From Paenibacillus spiritus (GTDB lineage: Bacteria; Bacillota; Bacilli; Paenibacillales; Paenibacillaceae): a stretch of 60,740 bases of DNA. Under the pieces are notes generated by a model. It searched no databases and was not told the DNA's origin. It was given only the letters and a program-made list of their open reading frames with translations. Made by a program: the position numbers and the translations under genes. The stretch lies in NCBI RefSeq assembly GCF_008710135.1, contig NZ_VYKK01000009.1, positions 1-60,740 of the forward strand, in the 5' to 3' direction. Of this stretch, positions 28,060 through 37,373 are shown one piece after another. Every line of letters begins with the position of its first letter. Position 1 is the first letter of the stretch.

Positions 28060-29772
28060 ATGAAGAATGGGAGAATGATCCGGACGCTCGGTCTTTCGCT
28101 TGTGCTGCTGGGTCTGCTGGCAGGGTGCGGCGGAAGCCCGGCGGTGAATTCAGAGAGGGCGGAGACGGCTGCAAGCGCCGGCCCCCGGGAAGGGGGCGTC
28201 GTGACCTATGGCTATCCGTCGGCCTTCAAAGGGCTGCTTGAACCGGCCTTCTATGAGGGAGAAGACGATTTCCATGTACTGGAGTTTATGACCGAACCGC
28301 TGTTCACCGTCAGGGATGATCTGACGACCGTCCCCGGGATTGCAGCGTGGCAGGAGTCGGCGGATCACCGGACGTTTACATTCAAGATCAAGCAGGGGGT
28401 GCGGTGGCAGAACGGCGACGAGCTGACGGTGGAAGACTGGAAGTTCGCGCTGGAGACCATTGCCGATCCCGATTATACCGGCCCCCGTTATTCCAATGTA
28501 GAAATGATTCAGGGTGCTGAGGCCTACCATGAAGGTCATGCCGACAAGATTTCGGGTATTGCCGTAATCGACCCGTATACGATCCGGATTACGGTAGCCG
28601 CGCCGCGAGCTAATACTATTGATAATCTGTGGGCTTACCCTATGAATAAGAATTATTTTGCCGGCGTGGCGGTGAAGGATATGCCTTCGAGCGACCAGGT
28701 GCGCCGCGCGCCGATCGGCATCGGCCCCTTCCGAGTCACTTCGATACAGCCGGGGGAGTCGGTGCGGCTCTCACGGTTCGATGATTATTACCGCGGGCGT
28801 CCGCTGCTAGACGGCATTCTCTATAAGGTGTACGACGACAGTCTGGTTCCGAGTCTGTTCAAGCAGGGCGAACTCGACATCGAGCAGGCGCCGCGGGATG
28901 CTTATCAGGAACTGAGCGGAATGGATCAGGTGAAGGTGCTGAAGACGGCGGATCTCTCCTATGAATATATCGGCTTCAAGTTCGGCCGCTGGGATGCGGA
29001 GGCAGGGAAGGTCGTTATGGACAATCCCAAGTTCGCGGACAAAAGGCTCCGGCAGGCGATGTACTACGCGCTGGACCGGCAGGGCATCATTGATGCCTTC
29101 TCTTTCGGTCTGGGAAGGCTGGTGGAGTCCCCGATCCCGGGATCGAGCTGGGCGGCGGCTCCGGCAGGAGAGCTTAATCCGTATCCGTATGACCCGGCCA
29201 AGGCCAAGGCGCTGCTGGACAGCGCCGGATACACCGACCGGAACGGAGACGGCCTGCGGGAAGACCCGAAGGGCAAGCCGTTGACGATTCATTTTGACGG
29301 AATGACAGGCGGCGTTATGGCAGAACCGAGAACCCAGGCGATGATCCAGAACTGGCGGGATGTCGGTCTGGACGTGCGCTTGAACGGCGGGGCGCTGAAG
29401 GAACTGAACACCTTCTACACGGAGGTGGAGGAAGACGATCCTTCGGTAGAATTATTCAATGGGGTATGGGGACTGGCTCCGGACCCCGACCCTACGGGTT
29501 TATGGCGGGAGAACGACCTCTGGAATTACACCCGCTGGTCGTCACCGGAAAATGAGAGGCTGATTCGCGAAGGCGTCGGCCTGAAGGCGTACGATAAGCT
29601 GTACCGCAGACAGATCTATTATGAATGGCAGAAGCTGCTCAATGAAGAGGTGCCGATGATCTTCCTGGCGGAACGCGAGACGATCACGGCGGTCAGCAGC
29701 CGGCTGCAGGGAGTACGGATCAACTCCATGAGCAACATTATCGATCCTTATCGCTGGTGGGTGACGGAATAG
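28060..29772 (+). CDS. Oligopeptide-type ABC transporter substrate-binding lipoprotein
   Basis: The 570-residue extracellular solute-binding protein belongs to the SBP_bac_5 family (peptide or nickel type). The signal peptide ends in the lipobox LLAGC, so it is anchored outside the membrane by C23. The start at 28060 follows AGGAAGG and gives a proper signal peptide. Segments such as TEPLFTVRDDLTTVPGIA and TFKIKQGVRWQNGDELT are typical. Two permease genes follow, but no ATPase gene. The substrate is not clear; short peptides are the default guess. Confidence 0.92.
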   Translation: MKNGRMIRTLGLSLVLLGLLAGCGGSPAVNSERAETAASAGPREGGVVTYGYPSAFKGLLEPAFYEGEDDFHVLEFMTEPLFTVRDDLTTVPGIAAWQESADHRTFTFKIKQGVRWQNGDELTVEDWKFALETIADPDYTGPRYSNVEMIQGAEAYHEGHADKISGIAVIDPYTIRITVAAPRANTIDNLWAYPMNKNYFAGVAVKDMPSSDQVRRAPIGIGPFRVTSIQPGESVRLSRFDDYYRGRPLLDGILYKVYDDSLVPSLFKQGELDIEQAPRDAYQELSGMDQVKVLKTADLSYEYIGFKFGRWDAEAGKVVMDNPKFADKRLRQAMYYALDRQGIIDAFSFGLGRLVESPIPGSSWAAAPAGELNPYPYDPAKAKALLDSAGYTDRNGDGLREDPKGKPLTIHFDGMTGGVMAEPRTQAMIQNWRDVGLDVRLNGGALKELNTFYTEVEEDDPSVELFNGVWGLAPDPDPTGLWRENDLWNYTRWSSPENERLIREGVGLKAYDKLYRRQIYYEWQKLLNEEVPMIFLAERETITAVSSRLQGVRINSMSNIIDPYRWWVTE

Positions 29773-29783
29773 GGGGGTCGGCG

Positions 29784-30761
29784 ATGCTGAAGTATGCGCT
29801 TCGGCGGCTGGCAGCGGCTGTTCCGCTGCTGCTGCTGCTGACGATCGCCGTATTCCTGCTTGCCAAGCAGATGCCCGGAGACGGGCTGGGCCGGGGAGGA
29901 GACCCTTCGCTGCGAAATCCGAAAGTTCTGGCGGAGCAGCGGGAGAAGCTGGGCTATGGCGACCCGGTTCTGGTTCAATACGGACGATGGTTGAAAGGGG
30001 CGGCAACAGGCGATCTGGGCCGTTCCTCCCTGTATCAGATGGAGGTGTCGGAACTGATCGCCCAGCGTCTGCCGCAGACAGCGCTGTTGGCGGTACTGGC
30101 CTTGATTCTGTCGTATGGAGCCGCGTTAGGGCTCGGTACAGCCGCAAGCCGTTCGGCGGGCGGCTGGGCCGACCGTCTGATTACCGGCGGAAGCTATCTG
30201 CTGTATGCCGTCCCTACGGCTGTCGTTGCCGTGGCTGCGCTCTATCTGTTCGGCGCTAGGCTCCACTGGGTTCCCGTCGGGGGAACGGTGTCGGCCGGAG
30301 GAGACGGCGGTGCCTGGCCGCTGTGGGATCGTCTGCGACACGCCCTGCTGCCGGCGGCCGTGCTCGCGCTGGGCGGGGCAGCGGCCTACACGCAGTTCCT
30401 GCGCAGCGAAACGGCGGAGAACCGGCTCCGGCCGCATGTGACGACAGCGATGGCCAAGGGACTGTCCGAAGCGGAGGTCTACCGGCGGCATATTCTGCGG
30501 AACGCGCTGGTTCCGCTGACCGCTGTGGTCGGGCTGGATTGCGGCATGCTGCTTGGGGGGACGGTAGTAGTAGAGAATATCTTCAGCTACCCGGGCATCG
30601 GCACGTTGTTTCTCGCAGCGGCGTCCGGCCGGGACTATGCCGTCATGATGGGGCTGACCCTACTGACGGGAACGATGGTCATCGCCGGGAATGTGCTGGC
30701 CGATCTGCTGCTCGGCTGGCTGGACCCCCGAATTCGCAGCATGCAAGGAGGAAGAGGATGA
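29784..30761 (+). CDS. ABC transporter permease, OppB type
   Basis: The 325-residue membrane protein has about six membrane segments. The EAA motif region is AMAKGLSEAEVYRRHILRNALVP, and the OppB-type end is DLLLGWLDPRIR. The start at 29784 follows AGGGGGG. It pairs with the next permease to form the membrane channel for the upstream binding protein. The stop overlaps the next start codon. Confidence 0.92.
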   Translation: MLKYALRRLAAAVPLLLLLTIAVFLLAKQMPGDGLGRGGDPSLRNPKVLAEQREKLGYGDPVLVQYGRWLKGAATGDLGRSSLYQMEVSELIAQRLPQTALLAVLALILSYGAALGLGTAASRSAGGWADRLITGGSYLLYAVPTAVVAVAALYLFGARLHWVPVGGTVSAGGDGGAWPLWDRLRHALLPAAVLALGGAAAYTQFLRSETAENRLRPHVTTAMAKGLSEAEVYRRHILRNALVPLTAVVGLDCGMLLGGTVVVENIFSYPGIGTLFLAAASGRDYAVMMGLTLLTGTMVIAGNVLADLLLGWLDPRIRSMQGGRG

Positions 30762-31618
30762 ACCGGTTCGATGTTCGATCTCAGTCAAGCCGGCTTCGGG
30801 CCGCGGACGGAAATGCGAAGCATTTCCGCATCGCGGCTGTTTGCGCGGGAGTTGCGGCGGTTCTGGCGCTGCTCTGTCTGCTGGCTCCGCTGATCGTCCA
30901 TTACGATCCGAACCGGATCTCGCTGCGCGAGCTGAACCGTCCTCCCGGCGGAGGGCACTGGCTTGGCACCGACAAGGGGGGGAGGGACGTAGGCGTCCGT
31001 CTGCTCTACGGCGGAAGGACGACGCTGCTGATCGGTGCGGCGGCCACCCTGCTGATCGGCGCGATCGGCACGGCGGTCGGCCTGACGGCCGCTTATCTGG
31101 GGGGCTGGGCGGATGCGGTGCTGATGCGGTTGACCGACCTGGTGCTGGCGTTTCCCTTTCTGATTGTGGTGACCGTGGTCAAAAGCCTCTGGCCCGGCGG
31201 CGGCGTGCCGGCGCTGATCAGCGTGGCCGGTCTGCTCGGCTGGGGCGGCTTCGCCCGGCTGATCCGGGCCCGGACGCTGTCGGAGAAGCACAGCGATTAT
31301 GTGCTTGCCGCCCGGGCGCTGGGCGCGGGCCCGCTGCGAATTATGCTGCGGCATCTGCTTCCCGCGCTGCTGCCGGTGTGGACCGTTCAAGGCGTCTGGA
31401 CGTTCGCCTCGATGCTGGCGGCGGAGAGCAGCCTCGGGTTCCTCGGCTTCGGCGTTCCGGCCGGAGAGCCGAGCTGGGGCAATATGCTGGCCGAGGCGGC
31501 GTCCCTGCAGACGCTCCGCCACGAATGGTGGGTATGGGCACCGGCCGGCGGATGCGTGGTTGTGATGATTTTAGCCGCCCATGCCGTTGGCGAAGCATGG
31601 AAAATCGTATATAAATGA
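30758..31618 (+). CDS. ABC transporter permease, OppC type
   Basis: A 286-residue OppC-like permease. After the first membrane segment it has the family marker LGTDKGGRDVGVRLLYGGRTT, and the EAA loop includes LAARALGAGPLRIMLRHLLP. The start at 30758 overlaps the OppB-type stop (ATGA) and follows GGAGGAAG. No opp/dppD or F ATPase follows; the next gene is an unrelated LCP protein. Confidence 0.92.
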   Translation: MNRFDVRSQSSRLRAADGNAKHFRIAAVCAGVAAVLALLCLLAPLIVHYDPNRISLRELNRPPGGGHWLGTDKGGRDVGVRLLYGGRTTLLIGAAATLLIGAIGTAVGLTAAYLGGWADAVLMRLTDLVLAFPFLIVVTVVKSLWPGGGVPALISVAGLLGWGGFARLIRARTLSEKHSDYVLAARALGAGPLRIMLRHLLPALLPVWTVQGVWTFASMLAAESSLGFLGFGVPAGEPSWGNMLAEAASLQTLRHEWWVWAPAGGCVVVMILAAHAVGEAWKIVYK

Positions 31619-31663
31619 CAAAAATGTCGGGTTTTGTTGTTTCTTTTTCAGAAAAGAGTGATT

Positions 31664-31679
31664 ACAATAGAAATATTGT
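31664..31679. promoter_or_regulatory. Small dyad over a possible -10 element
   Basis: ACAATA-GAAA-TATTGT is a perfect 6+6 inverted repeat that overlaps TACAAT (31663-31668), a possible -10 hexamer. No good -35 is visible. It lies about 200 bases before the LCP gene. Confidence 0.3.
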
Positions 31680-31881
31680 TTATGTAATGGGAAGGAGGGC
31701 CGGAGAGAGGCACCGAGCAAGGCGGCAGGATCGCATACAGAGACAAGACAGGCGAGAAGAGCCAACGGATGGAGCCGGGTATTGCGGCTGCATTGTACCA
31801 TATATATGAACATATATAAACCAAGACCTCTTATTAATCAGGCAGGGTCTCATTCCATACTCTTAAAGAAGGAAAAGGACA

Positions 31882-32940
31882 ATGAAAAAGACGAAGAAGA
31901 AAAAAGGGCTGAAAAAGCGGTACATTGCCCTGGCGATGATTGTGCTGCTTGGGGCGGGCGTCTTTCTGTTCCGCAATCCGCTGAAGGTTCTGGCATTTGA
32001 TATATTCCTTGCCGATCAGGTGGAACAGACGCTTCAGGAGAAATCCTATGTTCCGCTGAAGCCGGACAATGGAACCAAGGGCGTAGCGCCGGAACCGATC
32101 GCCTACAAGAGCGACCCGTTCTCGGTTATGCTGCTGGGCACCGACCAGCGAGGCAACGAGACGGCACGCTCCGATACGATGATCTACGCGGTTGTGCGTC
32201 CCGAGGACTACAAGGTTCTGCTGATCTCGATTCCCCGGGATACCTATACCGAGATTATCGGGCACCGCAATGACCGGAAAGACAAGATCACCCATGCGTA
32301 TGCATTCGGCGGTCAGCAGATGGCCAAGGATACGCTGGAAGCGCTGCTTGGGCACGATATCCAGTATTATGCCACGATCAACTTCCAGGGCGTCAAGGAT
32401 GTGGTCGACGAGCTCGGCGGACTGCCGCTGCCCATCCAGAAGACGATCCGCAACAAGGGCGCCGACCACGAGAAATTCACAATCGAGGGCGGCAAGTCGC
32501 TCTACAATGGCGAAGAGTCGCTGAATTATGTGCGCTACCGCGAGGACAGCGACTTCAACCGGACGAAACGGCAGCAGGTGTTCCTGGATGTCCTGGCCAA
32601 CAAGATGCTGTCGCTGAACCAGATCGGCCATATCTCGGATCTGCTCAATATTCTGGGAGAGAACTTCAAGACCGATATGAAGCCGACGATGATTACCGAC
32701 CTTGCGAAGAAGTTCATGGTCGGCAAGAAGGTCGATATCTCCAGCTTCACGGTAATGGGCGAAGGCCAAAAGATCGACGGAGTCTATTATGACATCGTGG
32801 ATGACAAGTACTTGGATCAGGCCAAGGCCATGATCGACAACTGGATGAATGCCTCCACTCCGGCCGATCAACTGATTGATCCCGGCAAGGCAGCGGATGC
32901 GCTCAAGCCGAAGGCTTCCGCTTCCCCGGCCGCTCAGTAA
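31882..32940 (+). CDS. LytR-CpsA-Psr family cell wall polymer ligase
   Basis: The 352-residue protein has a Lys-rich cytoplasmic start, a single membrane segment (about 13-30) and an extracellular LCP domain. Key LCP motifs are LLGTDQRG, TARSDTMIYAVV and SIPRDTYTEI; the arginines and aspartates bind the polyprenyl pyrophosphate. Such enzymes transfer wall teichoic acid or other glycopolymers from lipid carriers to peptidoglycan. The C-terminal Ala/Pro-rich end is short. A hairpin follows the gene. Confidence 0.93.
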   Translation: MKKTKKKKGLKKRYIALAMIVLLGAGVFLFRNPLKVLAFDIFLADQVEQTLQEKSYVPLKPDNGTKGVAPEPIAYKSDPFSVMLLGTDQRGNETARSDTMIYAVVRPEDYKVLLISIPRDTYTEIIGHRNDRKDKITHAYAFGGQQMAKDTLEALLGHDIQYYATINFQGVKDVVDELGGLPLPIQKTIRNKGADHEKFTIEGGKSLYNGEESLNYVRYREDSDFNRTKRQQVFLDVLANKMLSLNQIGHISDLLNILGENFKTDMKPTMITDLAKKFMVGKKVDISSFTVMGEGQKIDGVYYDIVDDKYLDQAKAMIDNWMNASTPADQLIDPGKAADALKPKASASPAAQ

Positions 32941-32975
32941 GCCGACCGCCTCATCCGGCAAGCAGGGCCGATATT

Positions 32976-33009
32976 CAGACAGCAGCCGCAAAGTTCCGGC
33001 TGCTGTCTG
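32976..33009 (+). terminator. Hairpin after the LCP gene
   Basis: A perfect 13-bp stem (32976-32988 with 32997-33009) and 8-base loop lie 36 bases past the LCP stop. No T run follows, and the hairpin covers the -35 position of the next promoter. Confidence 0.55.
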
Positions 33010-33018
33010 CCATTTATA

Positions 33019-33027
33019 TGGTATAAT
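33019..33027 (+). promoter_or_regulatory. Extended -10 promoter of the CBS gene
   Basis: TGGTATAAT is an extended -10 element 37 bases before the CBS gene. A near copy of this stretch (CCATTTAT, then TATAATGG) is found before the MazG-like gene at 33613-33629. The -35 region is poor. Confidence 0.6.
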
Positions 33028-33063
33028 GGCGCTGGGACTTTATTTGAGGAGGACCTAAACCCA

Positions 33064-33489
33064 ATGAACATCGCGTTTTTTCTGCTTCCTAAACAGGAAG
33101 TGGCCTGCGTTACCCTGGATTCTACCCTGCGCCAGACCCTGGAGCGGATGGAATTTCACCGTTATACCGCAGTGCCCATACTGGGACCGGGCGGCGAATA
33201 CGCCGGAACGGTAACGGAGGGAGACCTGCTGTGGTATATGAAAGAATCGGGCGGCAAGGTGACGTTCGAGAACTCATCCAAATTCCTGCTGAGAGATGTG
33301 CCGCTGCGCATGAGCAACAAGCCGGTCTCCATTGAGGCGGACATGGAGGATCTGATTAACCTGGCCAAGGTTCAGAACTTTGTGCCGGTCGTTGACGATA
33401 TGAACCGATTCATCGGGATTGTGCGCCGGAGCCAGATCATTGAATATTGCGAGAAGTTCGTATCGCGTCAGTCGATGGAGTCGATATAG
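33064..33489 (+). CDS. Paired CBS domain protein
   Basis: A 141-residue protein made of two CBS repeats (about 10-60 and 75-130). Motifs include YTAVPILGPGGEYAGTVTEGD and FVPVVDDMNRFIGIVRRSQI. Stand-alone CBS pairs bind adenine nucleotides; some in Firmicutes bind cyclic di-AMP. gdpP, which degrades cyclic di-AMP, lies 1.4 kb downstream, so a link is possible but not shown. The ATG follows GAGGAGG. Confidence 0.88.
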   Translation: MNIAFFLLPKQEVACVTLDSTLRQTLERMEFHRYTAVPILGPGGEYAGTVTEGDLLWYMKESGGKVTFENSSKFLLRDVPLRMSNKPVSIEADMEDLINLAKVQNFVPVVDDMNRFIGIVRRSQIIEYCEKFVSRQSMESI

Positions 33490-33618
33490 CCGCCTTATAG
33501 CCGCATTCATGCGAAGGAAGGCCTGTTTTCCGCAATGCCCCCGCGGAGATCGGGCCTTTATTCATGCCAGGGGACGGGCCCCTTCGCCGGGGGCTTCGGT
33601 GTTGCTTATAGCCATTTA

Positions 33619-33627
33619 TGCTATAAT
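33619..33627 (+). promoter_or_regulatory. Extended -10 promoter of the MazG-like-yybS-gdpP run
   Basis: TGCTATAAT provides an extended -10 element 32 bases before the MazG-like start. No good -35 hexamer is visible at 17 bases spacing. Confidence 0.58.
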
Positions 33628-33658
33628 GGAGAATAAAGCTTTTCCCGGAGGTAGAGAA

Positions 33659-33970
33659 ATGTCCAAGGCGCCTAAAGAACTGGACGTGGCCAAACGGGCC
33701 AAGGTCATCGAGTGGTTGAAGACGGAAGTGGTGGATCAAGTATCCCGGCTGTTCAAAGCGTTATGGGAAGGCAGTACAGCTCGTGTGGCCGACAGTCTGG
33801 CCAGCCTGATTATGAGCTGCTATATCCTGGGCCGAAGGCTCGGCATTCCGTATCGAGACCTCGATGATCTGCTGCAGGAGAAGCTGCGGAAGCACCGGCA
33901 GGAAGGCCACCAGCTCGAGGAGTGGTATCAAGACATTTCGGCACTAGAAGAACATATGCGTAAGAGGTGA
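33659..33970 (+). CDS. MazG-like family protein
   Basis: A 103-residue all-helical protein of the MazG-like family (KRAKVIEWLKTEVVDQVSRL, LASLIMSCYILGRRLGIPY). MazG enzymes hydrolyse nucleoside triphosphates, but this short version lacks an obvious EExxE metal motif, so enzymatic activity is doubtful. The start at 33659 follows CGGAGG. It overlaps or abuts yybS and is likely in one operon with yybS, gdpP, rplI and dnaB. Confidence 0.85.
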   Translation: MSKAPKELDVAKRAKVIEWLKTEVVDQVSRLFKALWEGSTARVADSLASLIMSCYILGRRLGIPYRDLDDLLQEKLRKHRQEGHQLEEWYQDISALEEHMRKR

Positions 33971-33975
33971 ACACT

Positions 33976-34905
33976 TTGAAATTTCGCTGGTCATCCGCCG
34001 CATGGAGCGTCGCTTATCTGTTCCTGCTGCTGTCCCTGTCCACGAGCCTGCTGATTATAACCACTCTATTCATTCTGATTCCTCCCATTGTGCTGGGCAC
34101 TACCCTTGGCAGGAAGCAGTTTCTTGCAAGTGTGCTGCCGGTATGGGTCATCGTCGGGCTGCTTAGTCCAATCAATATTTGGATTGCCGCCTACTTCATG
34201 ATCCCCTCGCTGGTTATGGTGCGCTGGTACCGCCGGCGGTCGCCGGCTTTCTCGACGATTGTAGCGGGAGCCTGTACCATTCTGGCTCAATTTGTGCTGC
34301 TGCTGTTCATCGGGAAGGTGCTGTTCTCCTTCAATCTCTATACGTACGTCAACGATATTATGAACGAAGCGATTCATATGACGGTCTCGCCTCTGGGCGA
34401 ACTCGGCGCCGGCAGCTCGCTGTTCACCGACCTTGGCCTCAATGCCGACAGTGTGGATGAATTCAGCGCGAGAACCGTGCAGATTCTTCCGATGGCCATG
34501 ATCGTATTCTCGGCGGTAATCTCTGTGCTGACCCACAGCATCGTCCGGCCGATTCTCGGCAGCATGGGCTACGTAGCGCCTCGGATGCGTCCGGCCCGTG
34601 AATGGCGGCTGCCCAAATCGCTGGTATGGTATTATCTGATCGGCTTTTTGCTTCAAATGCTGTCGGGCGGCAATGACAGTTCGCCGATGGCGATGATCGC
34701 CTTCAATCTGCTGCTGCTGCTGCAGATCGGGTTCATGATTCAGGCAATCGGCTTCTTCTTCTTCATCGCCCATGAACGGGGCTGGAATAAGACGCTGCCC
34801 ATTCTGCTGGCTATTCCGATCATTCTGCTGCCGCCGCTGCGTATCATTGGAATCATTGATCTGGTGTTCCCGCTGCGTGAAATGGTGACCAAATCGAGAC
34901 GTTAG
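33976..34905 (+). CDS. yybS: DUF2232 membrane protein (YybS-like)
   Basis: The protein of about 309 residues has roughly eight membrane segments and belongs to DUF2232. I favour TTG at 33976 because AGAGGTGA lies five bases upstream; GTG at 33967 has no good site. In Bacillales yybS precedes gdpP, as here. Its function is unknown; relatives resemble energy-coupling S components. Confidence 0.85.
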   Translation: MKFRWSSAAWSVAYLFLLLSLSTSLLIITTLFILIPPIVLGTTLGRKQFLASVLPVWVIVGLLSPINIWIAAYFMIPSLVMVRWYRRRSPAFSTIVAGACTILAQFVLLLFIGKVLFSFNLYTYVNDIMNEAIHMTVSPLGELGAGSSLFTDLGLNADSVDEFSARTVQILPMAMIVFSAVISVLTHSIVRPILGSMGYVAPRMRPAREWRLPKSLVWYYLIGFLLQMLSGGNDSSPMAMIAFNLLLLLQIGFMIQAIGFFFFIAHERGWNKTLPILLAIPIILLPPLRIIGIIDLVFPLREMVTKSRR

Positions 34906-34916
34906 GGTGAGAGCGA

Positions 34917-36929
34917 ATGCCAAAATTTCTGCAAAAACGCTGGCACGGCTATCACACCGTCTGGGCGTTCATACTTCTGCTGCTTCTGATTATCGCCGTC
35001 AGTGTCTACAACTGGATACTGGGCGTGGCGAGTCTGTTCGTGGCCGGTCTGCTCTGCCTCACCATGCTGCAATCCGAGCTTGCCTTCCGCCGCAATCTGG
35101 TGGAGTACATCAACGGGCTCTCTTTCCGGATTAAGCGGGTAGAGGGAGAAGCGGTCGGGATGCTTCCGCTCGGCATTGTTCTCTACAGCGAGGACCGGAC
35201 GGTGGAATGGAACAATCGCCATGCCGGCGATATCTTTGCCCGGCGGTCGCTGGTGGGAGAAGCGCTGACGGAGCTGCTGCCCGATGTGGCGAAGCTGCTG
35301 ACGGGAGTTCCCCAGATGCCGGTGCGCCGGGAAGCCGGACGCGAAGGGGCGCTGAAAGAACACCGGATGGAGATCCGGGTGGATGAGCGCCATTATCAGG
35401 TCGTGGTTATTCCGAGCGAACGGATGCTGTACCTGTATGAAATCACTGAACTGGTCACCCTGCGCGCCCAGTATGAGGAAGAGAAGCTCGCGCTCGGTAT
35501 TCTGCTGATGGATAATCTTGACGAAGCCGCGCAGGGCATGGACGACCAGCAGCGGACGTCGCTGATTGCCAAGGTGACCAGCGAGATTACGGACTGGGCG
35601 AAGGAATTCGATGTCTATCTGCGGCGGCTGTCCTCGGAGCGCTATCTGATGCTGCTGAACTACCGGAGCCTCCAGGCGCTGGAAGAGAGCCGGTTCGTCA
35701 TCCTGGACGAGGTTCGGGAGATGACGGCCGACCTCAAGGTGCCGATGACGCTGAGCATCGGCATGGCCTTCGGCGCGGAGTCGGCGAGCGAGCTCGGCGC
35801 GCTGGCCCAGTCCAGTCTGGACATGGCGCTGGGGCGGGGCGGCGATCAGGCTGCGGTCAAGGCCGGCCAGCGCCTGTCCTTCTACGGGGGCAAGAGCAAT
35901 GCCGCCGAGAAGCGGACCCGGGTGCGCGCCCGGGTCATCGCGCACGCTCTGCGGGACCTGATCCAGGAGAGCGACCGTGTCATTATTATGGGGCACCGCA
36001 ATCCCGATATCGACGCCGTCGGGGCGTCGATCGGGCTGCTGCGGGCCGCCCAGATGTACAACGTAGAGGCGGACATTGTGCTCGACGGTCCGAATCCTTC
36101 GATCTCCCGCATGCTGGAGCAGCTTCGGAAGGATGAGGGACTGTACAGCTCGTTCGTAACGGCCGAGCAGGCGCTTCAGCTTATGACCGAGCATACGCTG
36201 CTGATCGTAGTGGATACCCATAAGGCTTCCATGACGATGGAACCGCGTCTTGTGCAGGCGGCCAGCCGGATTGTGGTCGTCGATCACCACCGGCGCGGCG
36301 AAGAGTTCATCAATGAAGCGGTGCTGGTCTACCTGGAGCCGTACGCTTCTTCCACCTGCGAGCTGGTTACGGAGCTGCTCCAATACATTCACGACAAGGT
36401 GAAGCTCAGCACGCTGGAGGCCACGATGCTGCTTGCGGGCATTACGGTCGACACGAAGCAGTTCGCGCTTCATACCGGCTCCCGGACGTTCGAGGCTGCG
36501 GGCTTCCTGCGCCGGATCGGCGCCGATACGATCCTGATCCAGCGCATGCTGAAGGAGGATCTCCAGGAGTATATCTCCAAGGCGGAGATTATCAAGCATG
36601 CCCGGATGGTCTACGATCATATTGCGCTGGTTGTTACGGAGCCGGAGCTGAAGGTGCCGCAGCTGCTCATCGCCCAGGCGGCCGATACGCTGCTGGGCAT
36701 GACCAACGTGCTGGCATCCTTCGTGATCTGCGAACGGACCGACGGCATCATCGGCATCAGCGCCCGGTCGCTGGGGCGGATGAACGTCCAGGTCGTAATG
36801 GAGAAGCTGGGCGGGGGCGGCCATCTGACGAACGCGGCCGCCCAGCTGGAAGGAACAACGAAAGAAGCGGAAGCCCGCCTGCTGGCGGTACTGGAAGAAA
36901 TACAATCGAAAGAGGGTTTATTCGAATGA
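34917..36929 (+). CDS. gdpP: Cyclic di-AMP phosphodiesterase GdpP
   Basis: The 670-residue membrane enzyme hydrolyses cyclic di-AMP to pApA. Two N-terminal membrane segments (about 15-55) are followed by a PAS domain (about 85-150), a degenerate GGDEF domain (about 175-305), and the DHH/DHHA1 phosphodiesterase region. The DHH motif VVVDHHRRG and the upstream [15 protein letters not shown] are intact, as is [12 protein letters not shown] in DHHA1. Lower cyclic di-AMP affects potassium, turgor and beta-lactam tolerance in relatives. The stop overlaps the rplI start. Confidence 0.97.
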   Translation: MPKFLQKRWHGYHTVWAFILLLLLIIAVSVYNWILGVASLFVAGLLCLTMLQSELAFRRNLVEYINGLSFRIKRVEGEAVGMLPLGIVLYSEDRTVEWNNRHAGDIFARRSLVGEALTELLPDVAKLLTGVPQMPVRREAGREGALKEHRMEIRVDERHYQVVVIPSERMLYLYEITELVTLRAQYEEEKLALGILLMDNLDEAAQGMDDQQRTSLIAKVTSEITDWAKEFDVYLRRLSSERYLMLLNYRSLQALEESRFVILDEVREMTADLKVPMTLSIGMAFGAESASELGALAQSSLDMALGRGGDQAAVKAGQRLSFYGGKSNAAEKRTRVRARVIAHALRDLIQESDRVIIMGHRNPDIDAVGASIGLLRAAQMYNVEADIVLDGPNPSISRMLEQLRKDEGLYSSFVTAEQALQLMTEHTLLIVVDTHKASMTMEPRLVQAASRIVVVDHHRRGEEFINEAVLVYLEPYASSTCELVTELLQYIHDKVKLSTLEATMLLAGITVDTKQFALHTGSRTFEAAGFLRRIGADTILIQRMLKEDLQEYISKAEIIKHARMVYDHIALVVTEPELKVPQLLIAQAADTLLGMTNVLASFVICERTDGIIGISARSLGRMNVQVVMEKLGGGGHLTNAAAQLEGTTKEAEARLLAVLEEIQSKEGLFE

Positions 36930-37372
36930 AGGTTATCTTTCTGAAAGACGTGAAGGGCCAAGGCAAGAAAGGCCAGGTCAAAGAAGTATCCGAAGGCTAT
37001 GCGACGAATTTCCTGCTGCCGCGCGGTATGGCGCGTCCGGCCACGGAAGGTAATGTGAAGACGCTGGAGAACCAGGCGGCGGCGGAACAGCGGCGCAAGG
37101 AGAACGAGAAGGAAGAGGCCAAGCAGCTTGCCGAAAAGCTGAACGAGCTGACGCTGAACTTGAAGGCCAAGGCCGGTGAGGGCGGACGGCTGTTCGGCGC
37201 CATTACGAGCAAGCAGATTGCCGAGCAGCTGGCTTCCTCGCACGGCATTGCGCTCGACAAGCGCAAGATTGAACTGGGCGATCCGATCCGCCATCTGGGC
37301 GGCTTCCAGATCAACGTCAAGCTCCATACCGAAGTGAAAGCTGTATTGAAGGTACAGGTAACGGAGGAATAG
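36926..37372 (+). CDS. rplI: 50S ribosomal protein L9
   Basis: The 148-residue L9 has the N-terminal signature [21 protein letters not shown] and a long central helix leading to the C-terminal domain. ATG overlaps the gdpP stop by 4 bases. The order gdpP-rplI-dnaB is that of B. subtilis. Confidence 0.98.
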   Translation: MKVIFLKDVKGQGKKGQVKEVSEGYATNFLLPRGMARPATEGNVKTLENQAAAEQRRKENEKEEAKQLAEKLNELTLNLKAKAGEGGRLFGAITSKQIAEQLASSHGIALDKRKIELGDPIRHLGGFQINVKLHTEVKAVLKVQVTEE

Positions 37373-37373
37373 C

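Noticed and set aside
34902..36905. 667-residue minus-strand ORF opposite gdpP
   Set aside because: It is a frame shadow of gdpP caused by GC-rich third positions. The plus-strand protein has all GdpP domains and motifs.
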